A DNA stretch of 51,861 nt from Desulfovibrio sp. ZJ369 (GTDB lineage Bacteria > Desulfobacterota > Desulfovibrionia > Desulfovibrionales > Desulfovibrionaceae), in NCBI RefSeq assembly GCF_011039085.1, contig NZ_JAAKEI010000017.1:1-51861 (forward strand), in the 5' to 3' direction. The position numbers and the translations under genes are program-made. Shown here in pieces: positions 9,062-16,712 of the stretch. Position 1 is the first letter of the stretch; each line of letters opens with the position of its first letter. The notes beneath the pieces were generated by a model, which saw nothing but the letters and a program-made list of their open reading frames with translations, had not been told where the DNA came from and searched no databases.

Positions 9062-9697
9062 TTACTGGCGCACTTCCTGGGCTTTGGCGCGCACCCGGGC
9101 AATGAGCTGATCCGGGCTCCCGCTGTTCAAAATGTCCTGGAATTGCGTGCGGTAATTTTTGACCAGGCTGATGTTTTCAATCAGCACGTCGTAGACCCGC
9201 CAGCCACCCTCCTTGGGCAGCATGCGATAGGCCACGGGCACTTTTTTGCCGTCTTTCATGGTGATCACGCTACGCACTTCCGTGCGGTCGCCCGCCGGGG
9301 AACTGACCTCGCCCGTGTACACCACCTGCTCGCCGTTATAGCCGTCGATCTTGCCCACATAGGTGCTGATCAGCAGATCCGCGAAGGCGTCGCTGAAGCG
9401 TTTTTGCTGATCCGGGTTGAATGTGCGCCAGCGCGCGCCCACGGTGCGCGATGAAAATTCCCTGAAGTCAAAAATATGCAGGACTTCGTCTTCAATCTGC
9501 TGGCGCAGGGGTGCGCGCGTGGCAGGATTGACGTAATCGGGATTTTTGATGCAGGCCAGAATCCGGTTGGTGGCGGTTTCCAGGGCCTGCCGGGCCGGAG
9601 AAGCGCCCGCGGCAAGCACGGGGAGGGCCGCAAGGCCCAGAAGCAAGGCAAGGCAGAGCGCGAGCGCAATGCGTCGCGGCAAGGCGATACAATTCAT
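9062..9697 (-). CDS. mlaC: MlaC family periplasmic phospholipid-binding protein
   Basis: Periplasmic shuttle of the Mla pathway, 211 aa. A clear signal peptide (RRIALALCLALLLGLAALPVLAA) ends near residue 30. The mature part matches the MlaC/Ttg2D pattern: FDFREFSSRTVGARWRTFNPDQQKRF, LLISTYVGKIDGY, then VYDVLIENISLVKNYRTQF. It carries lipid between MlaA at the outer membrane and the MlaEFD complex at the inner membrane. mlaD ends three bases before it and mlaA starts directly after its stop, so translation is probably coupled. Confidence 0.93.
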   Translation of the reverse strand: MNCIALPRRIALALCLALLLGLAALPVLAAGASPARQALETATNRILACIKNPDYVNPATRAPLRQQIEDEVLHIFDFREFSSRTVGARWRTFNPDQQKRFSDAFADLLISTYVGKIDGYNGEQVVYTGEVSSPAGDRTEVRSVITMKDGKKVPVAYRMLPKEGGWRVYDVLIENISLVKNYRTQFQDILNSGSPDQLIARVRAKAQEVRQ

Positions 9698-9700
9698 ATC

Positions 9701-10150
9701 TCAAACACCTCCGAAGGCGTATTTTCCTATCAGGGATTCCAAATCCACTGCTGATTCCGTTTCTTGAATGACGCTGCCCGGAGTGAGAATTTTTTCCGAA
9801 CCCCCGCGGGAGAGACTGACGTATTTGTCGCCAATCAGGCCGCTGGTTTTGATGGAGGCTATGCTGTCGTCGGAAAGGCGCAGATCCTTGTCCAGCCTGA
9901 GATGGACCACAGCCTGCGTGCGCATGGGGTCGGGATCAAGGGTGATGCCCACCACCCGGCCCACGGGCACGCCCGCCAGCTCAACATCCGCGCCCACGCG
10001 CAAACCTGAGGCGGAATCGAAGCGGGCGGAAAGCTCGAAGCCCTGATGCGTGAACAATTCCATCCGGCCCAGCTTGATGGTCAGATAGGCCACGCAGACA
10101 AGGCCCAGCAGCACAAAGACGCCCACGGCGGTTTCACGAATGTTGTTCAT
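9701..10150 (-). CDS. mlaD: MlaD (MCE domain) inner-membrane-anchored protein
   Basis: MCE-domain subunit that forms the periplasmic ring of the MlaFED complex. One N-terminal transmembrane helix (TAVGVFVLLGLVCVAYLTIKLG) is followed by a single MCE domain with FDSASGLRVGADVELAGVPVGRV and LIGDKYVSLSRGG. I chose the ATG at 10150 (MNNIRETAVG), which gives 149 aa and places the helix at the start, as is usual. The frame stays open to 10225 and a longer start is possible, because the Shine-Dalgarno is weak either way. The C-terminal helix is short relative to the 183-aa E. coli protein. A gap of 142 bases separates it from mlaF. Confidence 0.9.
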   Translation of the reverse strand: MNNIRETAVGVFVLLGLVCVAYLTIKLGRMELFTHQGFELSARFDSASGLRVGADVELAGVPVGRVVGITLDPDPMRTQAVVHLRLDKDLRLSDDSIASIKTSGLIGDKYVSLSRGGSEKILTPGSVIQETESAVDLESLIGKYAFGGV

Positions 10151-10292
10151 TATGCTTGCAAACTCCGGACTGCGTAACAAAGGCAGTACTTTTGGCATCA
10201 TACTTTGAGAAACGCAAACTTTCAAGCCCTGTTCCGCTCCGGCATACGCCGCCTTTCTAGGCCGGCAGCGCGCTGCGACAGCGCCGGGCGGT

Positions 10293-11108
10293 TCAGGAGT
10301 TCAGCCAGGCGTCCAGCGCCGTGCGCACAGCCGGATCCTGGGGTTGGTGCAGCGCGAGCTGCTGCGCCCCGGCCTCGCGGTGCAGAAATTGCCGCAAGTA
10401 GGGATCGTCGCTGGCTTCCAGAGCGGCCAGCGGGCCGGAAAAGATCGCGCCGCCGTCCCTGAGCACCAGCACATGATCCGCAATGGCGCGCAGGCTGGCC
10501 AGATCATGACTCACTGCTACCAGGGTCATTTCAGCGTATTGCTCGTGCATGGAGCGCAGCAGCTCGTCCATGCGGGCCGCGGTGATCGGATCCAGGCCGG
10601 AAGTGGGCTCGTCGCAGAGCAGAATGCGCGGATCGGCGATAATCGCGCGCGCCAGGCCCGCGCGCTTGCGCATGCCGCCGGACAACTGGTTGGGGAAAAA
10701 ATCCGCAAAATCCTCAAGACCGACCATGCGCAGCACGCGCAGGGCAGCCTCGCGAATCAGGGGCCTGGGCAGATGCAGATGCTCGCTCAGAGGAAGGGCC
10801 ACGTTCTGGGCCAGAGAGAGCGCGCCCAGCAGCGCGCCGTCCTGAAAAAGCACGCCCATCTGACGGCGCACGCGGCGGAATTCTCGCGTGCCGAGCCTGA
10901 AAAGATCCCGGCCGCCGATCAGCACGCTGCCGGAAATGGGCCGCGAAAGGCCGATGATGTGCCTGAGCAGGGTGGACTTGCCCCCGCCGGAACCGCCCAG
11001 GATGACGGAAACCTTGCCCGCGGGCAGCACGGCATTGATGTCGCGCAGCACCACATGCTCGCCGTAGCCCACGGTCAGCGACCGGAATTCAATGTCCCAA
11101 GCCTGCAT
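10293..11108 (-). CDS. mlaF: MlaF ATP-binding protein of the Mla lipid ABC transporter
   Basis: Cytoplasmic ATPase, 271 aa. Walker A is GGSGGGKST near residue 38, Q-loop LFQDGALLGALS, signature LSGGMRKRAGLARAI, Walker B ILLCDEPTSGLDP, and switch His in VSHDLAS. The GALLGALS stretch after the Q-loop is typical of the MlaF/Ttg2A branch rather than amino-acid importers. It sits nine bases downstream of mlaE. The C-terminal tail, about 30 residues past the ATPase core (EAGAQQLALHQPQDPAVR), may take part in dimerisation. In E. coli MlaF binds the STAS protein MlaB; no mlaB is visible here. Confidence 0.95.
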   Translation of the reverse strand: MQAWDIEFRSLTVGYGEHVVLRDINAVLPAGKVSVILGGSGGGKSTLLRHIIGLSRPISGSVLIGGRDLFRLGTREFRRVRRQMGVLFQDGALLGALSLAQNVALPLSEHLHLPRPLIREAALRVLRMVGLEDFADFFPNQLSGGMRKRAGLARAIIADPRILLCDEPTSGLDPITAARMDELLRSMHEQYAEMTLVAVSHDLASLRAIADHVLVLRDGGAIFSGPLAALEASDDPYLRQFLHREAGAQQLALHQPQDPAVRTALDAWLNS

Positions 11109-11117
11109 GGATACCGC

Positions 11118-11942
11118 CTAAAGCAGAAAGGAAGTCAGCACATAGTCCGCGGCCAGAATCAGCACGCAGGAAATGACCACCGCCGAAGTCGTGGCGTTGC
11201 CCACGGCCTCTGGGCCCACGCTGTCGCGGCGGCGGTGGGTGTAATAACCCTGGCGGCAGCAGACCGTGGCCACCAGCAGGCCGAAAACCACGGCCTTGAT
11301 AAAGCCGCCCGCCACGTCGTTCATGGTCACGGAACTGGCGATACGGTAAAAGTAGGCGCCTTCGTTGATGCCGAGCATCAGCACCCCGGTGAGATAGCCG
11401 CCGATAATCCCGATGACGTCGAAAACGGCCGTGAGCAAGGGGAAGGAGAGCAGCGCGGCCAGCAGACGCGGGCTGACCAGATAGCCCAGGGAGTTGATAT
11501 CCATGACGTCCAGGGCGTCGATCTGATCCGTGATCCGCATGACCCCGATTTCCGCGGCCATGGACGAACCGGCCCGCCCGGTGAGCATAATGGCCGTGAG
11601 CACTGGCCCGAGCTCGCGGATCAGGGTCAGGGACACGGCCGAGCCCAACATGCCCACCGAGCCGAACTGAACCAGGGTGTAGTAGCCCTGGAGGCCCAGG
11701 ACCATGCCGCAGAAGATGCCGATCAACACAATCACGAACAGGGACTTGTAGCCAATCACATACAACTGCTGCAAGGTGCGCGGAAAAATTTTGACGCTGC
11801 TGAAAATTTGCGCAAGCCCGGCCAGCATGAACAGCGCCGTGCCGCCCACGGCGTCAATGCCCCGCAAACAGGGGCGGCCCAGCGCGCGCAAAAAACGCGC
11901 AAAGGCGGGAGTGTCGGAACGACTTGCCATGACCGGCCTCAT
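11118..11942 (-). CDS. mlaE: MlaE permease of the Mla lipid ABC transporter
   Basis: Inner-membrane permease, 274 aa with five or six hydrophobic segments. MlaE-family signatures are present: GLQGYYTLVQFG, the conserved core LIRELGPVLTAIMLTGRAGSSMAAEIG with MRITDQIDAL after it, and VFGLLVATVCCRQGYYT. The start at 11942 overlaps the SPOR-gene stop (ATGA). An ATG at 11930 with GAGG before it is an equally good choice and would shorten the protein by four residues. With MlaF and the MlaD ring it moves phospholipid between the inner membrane and MlaC. Confidence 0.95.
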   Translation of the reverse strand: MRPVMASRSDTPAFARFLRALGRPCLRGIDAVGGTALFMLAGLAQIFSSVKIFPRTLQQLYVIGYKSLFVIVLIGIFCGMVLGLQGYYTLVQFGSVGMLGSAVSLTLIRELGPVLTAIMLTGRAGSSMAAEIGVMRITDQIDALDVMDINSLGYLVSPRLLAALLSFPLLTAVFDVIGIIGGYLTGVLMLGINEGAYFYRIASSVTMNDVAGGFIKAVVFGLLVATVCCRQGYYTHRRRDSVGPEAVGNATTSAVVISCVLILAADYVLTSFLL

Positions 11943-12859
11943 TTGCTCTTCCGGCTTTTGCCGGAAACAGGTTTTTTCGCGGCCAGAATGGGCGCGCCCA
12001 GCTTCATGCGCCGGAGTTCCTCGCGCAGATTGGCGGCATCCAGTTCCGTGCCGCGCAGGCTGACCATGACCAGAAGCACTTTGCCGCTTTTCTGTTGACG
12101 GCTGCGCAGGCCGCGCTCCTCCAGCCGGGCCCGCAACCTGTCCGCGTCAGCCTTGTCTTTAAAGGCCGCCGCCTGGAAAAGCCAGTCAAAAAGCGGCGCT
12201 TTCGGCTGCGAAACCTGCGGGGCTTGCGAGGATTGCGCAGCCTGACTTGCGGCCTGCCCCCGGGACGCGGCAGGGCGGGCTTGCGCGCCCCCTTGCGGTT
12301 GCGCGGCAGGCGTGGGGGGCGCTGTTCCCCCCGCATGCTGACTGATGCCCCAGGCTGCCAGCCCCTCGCCCTGGGGACGACTGAAGGGATAGGCGGGCGA
12401 GGCGGATTGCGAATCGGCAGGAAGGGCCGCGGCCGCGTTTTGAGCGCCAGCGGCCTGGGCCGCGCCGGTCCGGGCGGCCGTATTCCCGGTGCCTGGGGAC
12501 ATGGCCGCCGTGCTTTCGGCGTGCTGCGTCCCGGCTGACTGCGGCGCGGCGTCCGGGTCATGCGGCGCAACAGGCTGATCAGGCGAGGGCCAGTCGGGCG
12601 GGGCGGCAGGCGAAGCGCCGCGGGCGGCGTCGCTCGCGGCCGGCTCCTCCGCAATCATGCCGGTGATCTGCCCCACGCGTTTTTCCGGATTCTGGCCGCG
12701 GCCGACCATAAAGCCCATAAAAAACGACCAGCCCACGGCCGCCATCAGCACCAGGCCGAGCGCGGCCAGGGCCGCGCCGGACAAACTGACGGTGAAGCGG
12801 CGCTGCCTGCCGCTTGCGGAAGGATTTTTCACGCGGACTTTGCGCAGGGGTTGGACCAT
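11939..12859 (-). CDS. SPOR-domain membrane protein
   Basis: A 306-aa single-pass inner-membrane protein. The basic N-terminus (LRKVRVKNPSASGRQRRF) is followed by a transmembrane helix (AALAALGLVLMAAVGWSFFMGFMVG, about residues 28-52). Next is a long Ala/Pro/Gln-rich periplasmic linker of about 170 residues. A C-terminal SPOR domain follows (FQAAAFKDKADADRLRARLEERGL, then VLLVMVSLRGTELDAANLREELRRM). SPOR domains bind denuded septal peptidoglycan, so a division-site role like FtsN/DedD is likely. I start at the ATG at 12859; a TTG at 12901 is also in frame. It lies between argS and mlaE, and its stop overlaps mlaE. Confidence 0.87.
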   Translation of the reverse strand: MVQPLRKVRVKNPSASGRQRRFTVSLSGAALAALGLVLMAAVGWSFFMGFMVGRGQNPEKRVGQITGMIAEEPAASDAARGASPAAPPDWPSPDQPVAPHDPDAAPQSAGTQHAESTAAMSPGTGNTAARTGAAQAAGAQNAAAALPADSQSASPAYPFSRPQGEGLAAWGISQHAGGTAPPTPAAQPQGGAQARPAASRGQAASQAAQSSQAPQVSQPKAPLFDWLFQAAAFKDKADADRLRARLEERGLRSRQQKSGKVLLVMVSLRGTELDAANLREELRRMKLGAPILAAKKPVSGKSRKSK

Positions 12860-12956
12860 AAAAGTGTACCTGTTCCGGAGCCCGTTCCTTGTCAAAGGCA
12901 AGGGCGTTCAAAAAGTCATGGCGCAGGGGAAGGCGAGCCGCTTCAGGCCAGGGCCA

Positions 12957-14612
12957 TTACATGCTCTGCGGCGCGCTGACGCCGAGTACGTCAAGGCCGT
13001 TGCGCACCACTTGCCCCACGGCGCGCAGCAGGGCCAGACGGGCACGGCTGCGATCGGGATCCCCGGCCAGCAAAACCTGATGCCTGGCGTAGTAGCTGTG
13101 CAAAAGCCCGGCCAGCTCCGTCAGATAATGGCTGACATGATGCGCGGCCAGGGCCCTGGCCGCGGCTGCCAGCATATCCTCGAAACAGGCGGCCTTGCGC
13201 AGCAGGGCCATGTCTTCCGGCGTGTCCAGGCTGGTGAGCGCAGCCTCGTCCGACCTTGCGGGCAGAATGATGCCGCGCTCCTCCGCGCGGCGCAGCACCG
13301 CGCAGATCCGGGCATGGGCGTACTGCACATAATAAACCGGGTTGTCCAGGCTGCGCTGCCTGGCCAGCTCCAGATCGAAATCCAGAGGGCTGTCGCTCTT
13401 GCGCGAGAGAAAAAGAAAGCGCGCCGCGTCCGTGCCCACTTCCTGCAAAACATCGGCCAGGGTCTCGAACGTGCCCGCGCGGGTGGACATGCTCACCGGC
13501 TTGCCGTGCTGCAGGAGATTGACCAGCTGGATCAGCACCACGTCAAAGCTCTCGCGCTCTTTGCCCATGGCTGCCACGGAGGCCCGCATCCGCGGCAGAT
13601 AGCCGTGATGATCCGCGCCCCAGACATCAATGAGCCAGTCGTAGCCGCGCTGAAATTTGTCATGATGGTAGGCGATATCCGACGCGAAGTAGGTCAGGCT
13701 GCCGTCGGACTTTTTCAGCACGCGATCCTTGTCGTCGCCCAGTTGTCCGGTGGCGAACCAGAAAGCGCCGTCCTTCTCGTAGGTGAAGCCCGCCTTGCTT
13801 AGCGCCGCAAAGGCCGCGTCCACGGCCCCGCTTGTCACGAGGGTCTTTTCCGAAAACCAGTGCCCGTGCTCTACGCGAAAGGCTTGCAGATCCGCCTTGA
13901 TCCCGGCCAGTATTACCTCCTTGGCCCGCTCATGGCAGCGGTCCTGGCCCTGATATGGCGGCAGATCCGGCAGCCCGGGATCGGCCTCAAGCATTTCCCG
14001 CGCGATATCAATGATATACGCGCCCCGGTAATACTCCTCGGGCCAGTCCACCGGGCGTTGGGCCAGCTCCTGCACGCGCAGCCAGACCGAAAGGCCCAGC
14101 AGGCGCATCTGGCGGCCCGCATCATTTATATAATATTCCGTGTCCACGGCGTATCCGGCCTTGCGCAACAAGCGGGCCAGGCTGTCGCCCACGGCCGCGC
14201 CCCGCCCGTGGCCCACATGCAAAGGGCCGGTGGGATTGGCCGAAACATATTCCAGAAGCACCTTGCGGCCGCGCCCCGCGTCGCTTGCGCCATAGGCCCC
14301 GCCTGCCGCCTCGATGTCCGCAATCACACGCCGCCAGAAGGCCTGGCTGAAGGTCACATTGCAGAATCCCGGCCCCGCGGCTTCGGCTTTTTCCAGCTCC
14401 GGGCAGCGTTCCAACAATTTGGCCGCGAATTTTTGGGCCAGTTCCCGGGGGCTGGTTTTGGCTTGCCTGGCCAGAAGCATGGCCGCATTCACCGAGAGAT
14501 CCCCGTGTCTGGCATCACGCGGGGGCTCAATGACGGTTTTGGCGGGCCAGGTCAGGCCCTCTTCCTCAATAACGGCCGCAAGGGCCGTGCGCAGAACTTC
14601 TGTGGCGCGCAT
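12957..14612 (-). CDS. argS: Arginyl-tRNA synthetase
   Basis: Class I aminoacyl-tRNA synthetase that charges tRNA-Arg, 551 aa. An N-terminal additional domain is followed by the catalytic Rossmann fold with ANPTGPLHVGHGRGAAVGD (HIGH motif near residue 125). Further on are DVWGADHHGYLPRM and PVSMSTRAG, a KMSKS-position motif in the degenerate form common in ArgRS. The C-terminal DALR anticodon-binding domain ends in GLDVLGVSAPQSM, the normal family ending. I use the ATG at 14612 (MRATEVLR). One four codons upstream would have its Shine-Dalgarno touching the start codon. The SPOR gene follows after about 97 bases, an argS-SPOR order seen in other Proteobacteria. Confidence 0.96.
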   Translation of the reverse strand: MRATEVLRTALAAVIEEEGLTWPAKTVIEPPRDARHGDLSVNAAMLLARQAKTSPRELAQKFAAKLLERCPELEKAEAAGPGFCNVTFSQAFWRRVIADIEAAGGAYGASDAGRGRKVLLEYVSANPTGPLHVGHGRGAAVGDSLARLLRKAGYAVDTEYYINDAGRQMRLLGLSVWLRVQELAQRPVDWPEEYYRGAYIIDIAREMLEADPGLPDLPPYQGQDRCHERAKEVILAGIKADLQAFRVEHGHWFSEKTLVTSGAVDAAFAALSKAGFTYEKDGAFWFATGQLGDDKDRVLKKSDGSLTYFASDIAYHHDKFQRGYDWLIDVWGADHHGYLPRMRASVAAMGKERESFDVVLIQLVNLLQHGKPVSMSTRAGTFETLADVLQEVGTDAARFLFLSRKSDSPLDFDLELARQRSLDNPVYYVQYAHARICAVLRRAEERGIILPARSDEAALTSLDTPEDMALLRKAACFEDMLAAAARALAAHHVSHYLTELAGLLHSYYARHQVLLAGDPDRSRARLALLRAVGQVVRNGLDVLGVSAPQSM

Positions 14613-14727
14613 ATTTTTTCGCATCCTCGGCTTGCAGGGCTGGTTTGGTCTTCATGCGCACGGCGCGCGTAAGACGGCAATCACTTGTTGCCCGGTCACA
14701 TGGGCCGGGCAGGGCATGTCCGGGACC

Positions 14728-14762
14728 AGAGCGTTTAGCTCATTTCATTAGCTAAGCGCTCT
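14728..14762. repeat. Palindromic repeat, copy 4, at the fabD stop
   Basis: 35 bases, AGAGCGTTTAGCT...AGCTAAGCGCTCT, with a loop in the middle. Read on the minus strand, the fabD TAG is the first three bases of TAGAGCGC, so the element begins inside the stop codon. The other edge is CC-A rather than TA. The fabD-argS gap also has a GTCACATGGGCCGGGCAGGGC stretch and no gene. Confidence 0.85.
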
Positions 14763-15714
14763 AAAGGCCGAAACCCCTGGCGCTTTGCAAATCGTTGACC
14801 AGCGCAATGCGCGGCTCGTCCGCTTCCGCGGCGATTCCGGCCAGGCAGGGAGCCACCATTTTGCCCAGCACTGCCTTGGGCCCCAGCTCCAGCCAGAAGC
14901 GCGCGCCATCCTTATATTGATTGCGGACGGTTTCAATCCAGCGCACCGGAGAGGTCATTTGTTCCAGCAGATTTTCCCTGGCGCTTTCGCCGTCGTGCGC
15001 CGCCTTGCCGTTCACGTTGCAGTAGACCGGAAAACGCGGTTTTTGCCAGACCGCCTTACGCAGCAACGGCGCAAGCTCCCGGTTGGCCTCGCGCATCATG
15101 GGGCTGTGAAATGCGCCGCTGACTTTGAGTTCCAGGCCGCGCCCCTTATGCTCCCTGGCTTTTTGGCAGGCCAGAGCCACAGCGTCTTTGGCCCCGCTGA
15201 CCACAAATTGCGCGGGCGTATTGTAGTTGGCCACGAGCAGCAATGCCTCGCTCTCCGTGGCCGCCTCGGCCACGATGCGGGCGACTTGGGCCTCGTCCAG
15301 CTTGAGCAGGGCGGCCATGCCGCCCGTGCCCTGCGGATCGGCCTCGGCCATCAGGCGGCCGCGCAAGGCCGTGAGCTCCAGAACCGTGTCTGGCGAAAGC
15401 ACCCCGGCCGCGGCCAGGGCGCTGAACTCGCCCAGGCTGTGCCCGGCCGCGCCCAGAGGCGCGGCACTGCCGATGCGGGCGGCCGTTTCGCGCCACAAAT
15501 TCAGATTGACCACGGTCAAGGCGGGTTGCAGGGCGCGGGTGTCGCTCATGGCCGCAGCATCGCCTTCCCAGCAGATCTCGCGCAGGGGCAGGCGGCTGAT
15601 GCTTTCCGCGCGTTTCCAAAGATTCATGGCCTCGGAAGAGGCTTCGGCCAGATCGCGGCCCATGCCGGGCTCTTGTGAGCCCTGGCCGGGAAAGAGCAGA
15701 ACGGGTTGCGTCAT
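14761..15714 (-). CDS. fabD: Malonyl-CoA:ACP transacylase
   Basis: Loads malonyl groups onto acyl carrier protein for fatty acid synthesis. It is 317 aa from MTQPVLLFPGQGSQE. The active-site Ser is in GHSLGEFSALAAAG and the catalytic His in SGAFHSPMM. GQGSQ near the N-terminus forms the oxyanion region. The ATG at 15714 gives the standard start; an upstream ATG at 15747 would add an unlikely Arg-rich stretch. The usual fab neighbours (fabH, fabG, acpP) are absent here. It is followed by argS, and is divergent from rsmG across about 257 bases, where I see no further gene. Confidence 0.95.
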   Translation of the reverse strand: MTQPVLLFPGQGSQEPGMGRDLAEASSEAMNLWKRAESISRLPLREICWEGDAAAMSDTRALQPALTVVNLNLWRETAARIGSAAPLGAAGHSLGEFSALAAAGVLSPDTVLELTALRGRLMAEADPQGTGGMAALLKLDEAQVARIVAEAATESEALLLVANYNTPAQFVVSGAKDAVALACQKAREHKGRGLELKVSGAFHSPMMREANRELAPLLRKAVWQKPRFPVYCNVNGKAAHDGESARENLLEQMTSPVRWIETVRNQYKDGARFWLELGPKAVLGKMVAPCLAGIAAEADEPRIALVNDLQSARGFGL

Positions 15715-15971
15715 TGTGCGGACAGACCTCCGGAATAATGCCCACAACAGGGCGAATCGTTTTTTTACGTTATCGGCGCGGACCTTGCAAGTCCCGTCCG
15801 CGAGGGATATGACTGGCCCTGTCCGGATCTGTGCGGATCTGCGCGGGCTGTCTGGCCGCTGTCCGGCAAGGGCCTTGGAACGGCCCGCAGATCTAATGAT
15901 CGGCGTCCGGCTGGAAAGCGCATTTTTTCGGTATGTCCGGGTTTCTGATCGAAAAGGCGGAGAAGGTGAGA

Positions 15972-16712
15972 ATGCAACAACAGACGGTGGACCTCAAAGA
16001 ACTGGCGCGGCTGGCGGCGGCCTCGGGCGCGGATCTGCCTGCAACGGCCCTGGAGCCGCTGGCAGTGTATCTGGAGATGCTCTGCCGCTGGAATACGGCC
16101 ATGAACCTGACCGGCGCGCGGAACTGGCAGGATGCCCTGACCCGTTTGGCAGTGGACAGTTTTCATCTGGCCGCTTTTCTGGACAGTCTGGATCTGCCCG
16201 CTGCGCCGCTGAGCTGGGATCTCGGCTCCGGCGCGGGCCTGCCGGGCATCCCTCTGCGCCTGGTCTGGACCAGGGGCGCGTATTATCTGGTTGAAGTGCG
16301 CGAAAAGCGCGCCCTTTTTCTCTCCAGCGTGCTTTCCCGTCTGCGCTTGCCTGCCACCCATGTTTTCCGGGGTTCGGTGGAGCATTTTTTCCAGGGCCAG
16401 TGTTGCCCCGCGGACTGCATCGTCAGCCGGGCCTTCATGCCCTGGCGCAATCTGCTGGATCTTACGTTGCCGCATTTGCGGTCCGAGGGGGTTTTGATCA
16501 TTCTTGCCCTGACGCCCGCGCCCGATCAGTTGCCCGCGCCCTGGCGGCTCGGATGCGCGCGCTCCTACACGGTGGCGGGCAGGGGGCGCTGGTTCTGGGC
16601 GCTCAGGCCCGCCGGGCCGGAAGGGACGGCCCACAGTGCCGCGCCAGCCGAAGCGGCAGGATCGGGCGCGCCGGGGAATCGTAACGGAGAAACGCAGCCG
16701 TGCGGCAGCTGA
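15972..16712 (+). CDS. rsmG: 16S rRNA (guanine-527-N7) methyltransferase
   Basis: SAM-dependent methylation of G527 of 16S rRNA. It is 246 aa with the RsmG/GidB pattern: LCRWNTAMNLTGA, then SAM motif I in WDLGSGAGLPGIPLRL near residue 85, VEVREKRALFL, and SRAFMPWRNLL. GGAGAAGG lies seven bases before the ATG at 15972; an ATG at 15933 is also in frame. The last 35-40 residues (PAGPEGTAHSAAPAEAAGSGAPG) are low complexity and exceed the family core. The 3' end overlaps the start of the pglB-like gene by 13 bases. It is not next to parA/parB or mnmG, its common neighbours elsewhere. Confidence 0.92.
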   Translation: MQQQTVDLKELARLAAASGADLPATALEPLAVYLEMLCRWNTAMNLTGARNWQDALTRLAVDSFHLAAFLDSLDLPAAPLSWDLGSGAGLPGIPLRLVWTRGAYYLVEVREKRALFLSSVLSRLRLPATHVFRGSVEHFFQGQCCPADCIVSRAFMPWRNLLDLTLPHLRSEGVLIILALTPAPDQLPAPWRLGCARSYTVAGRGRWFWALRPAGPEGTAHSAAPAEAAGSGAPGNRNGETQPCGS

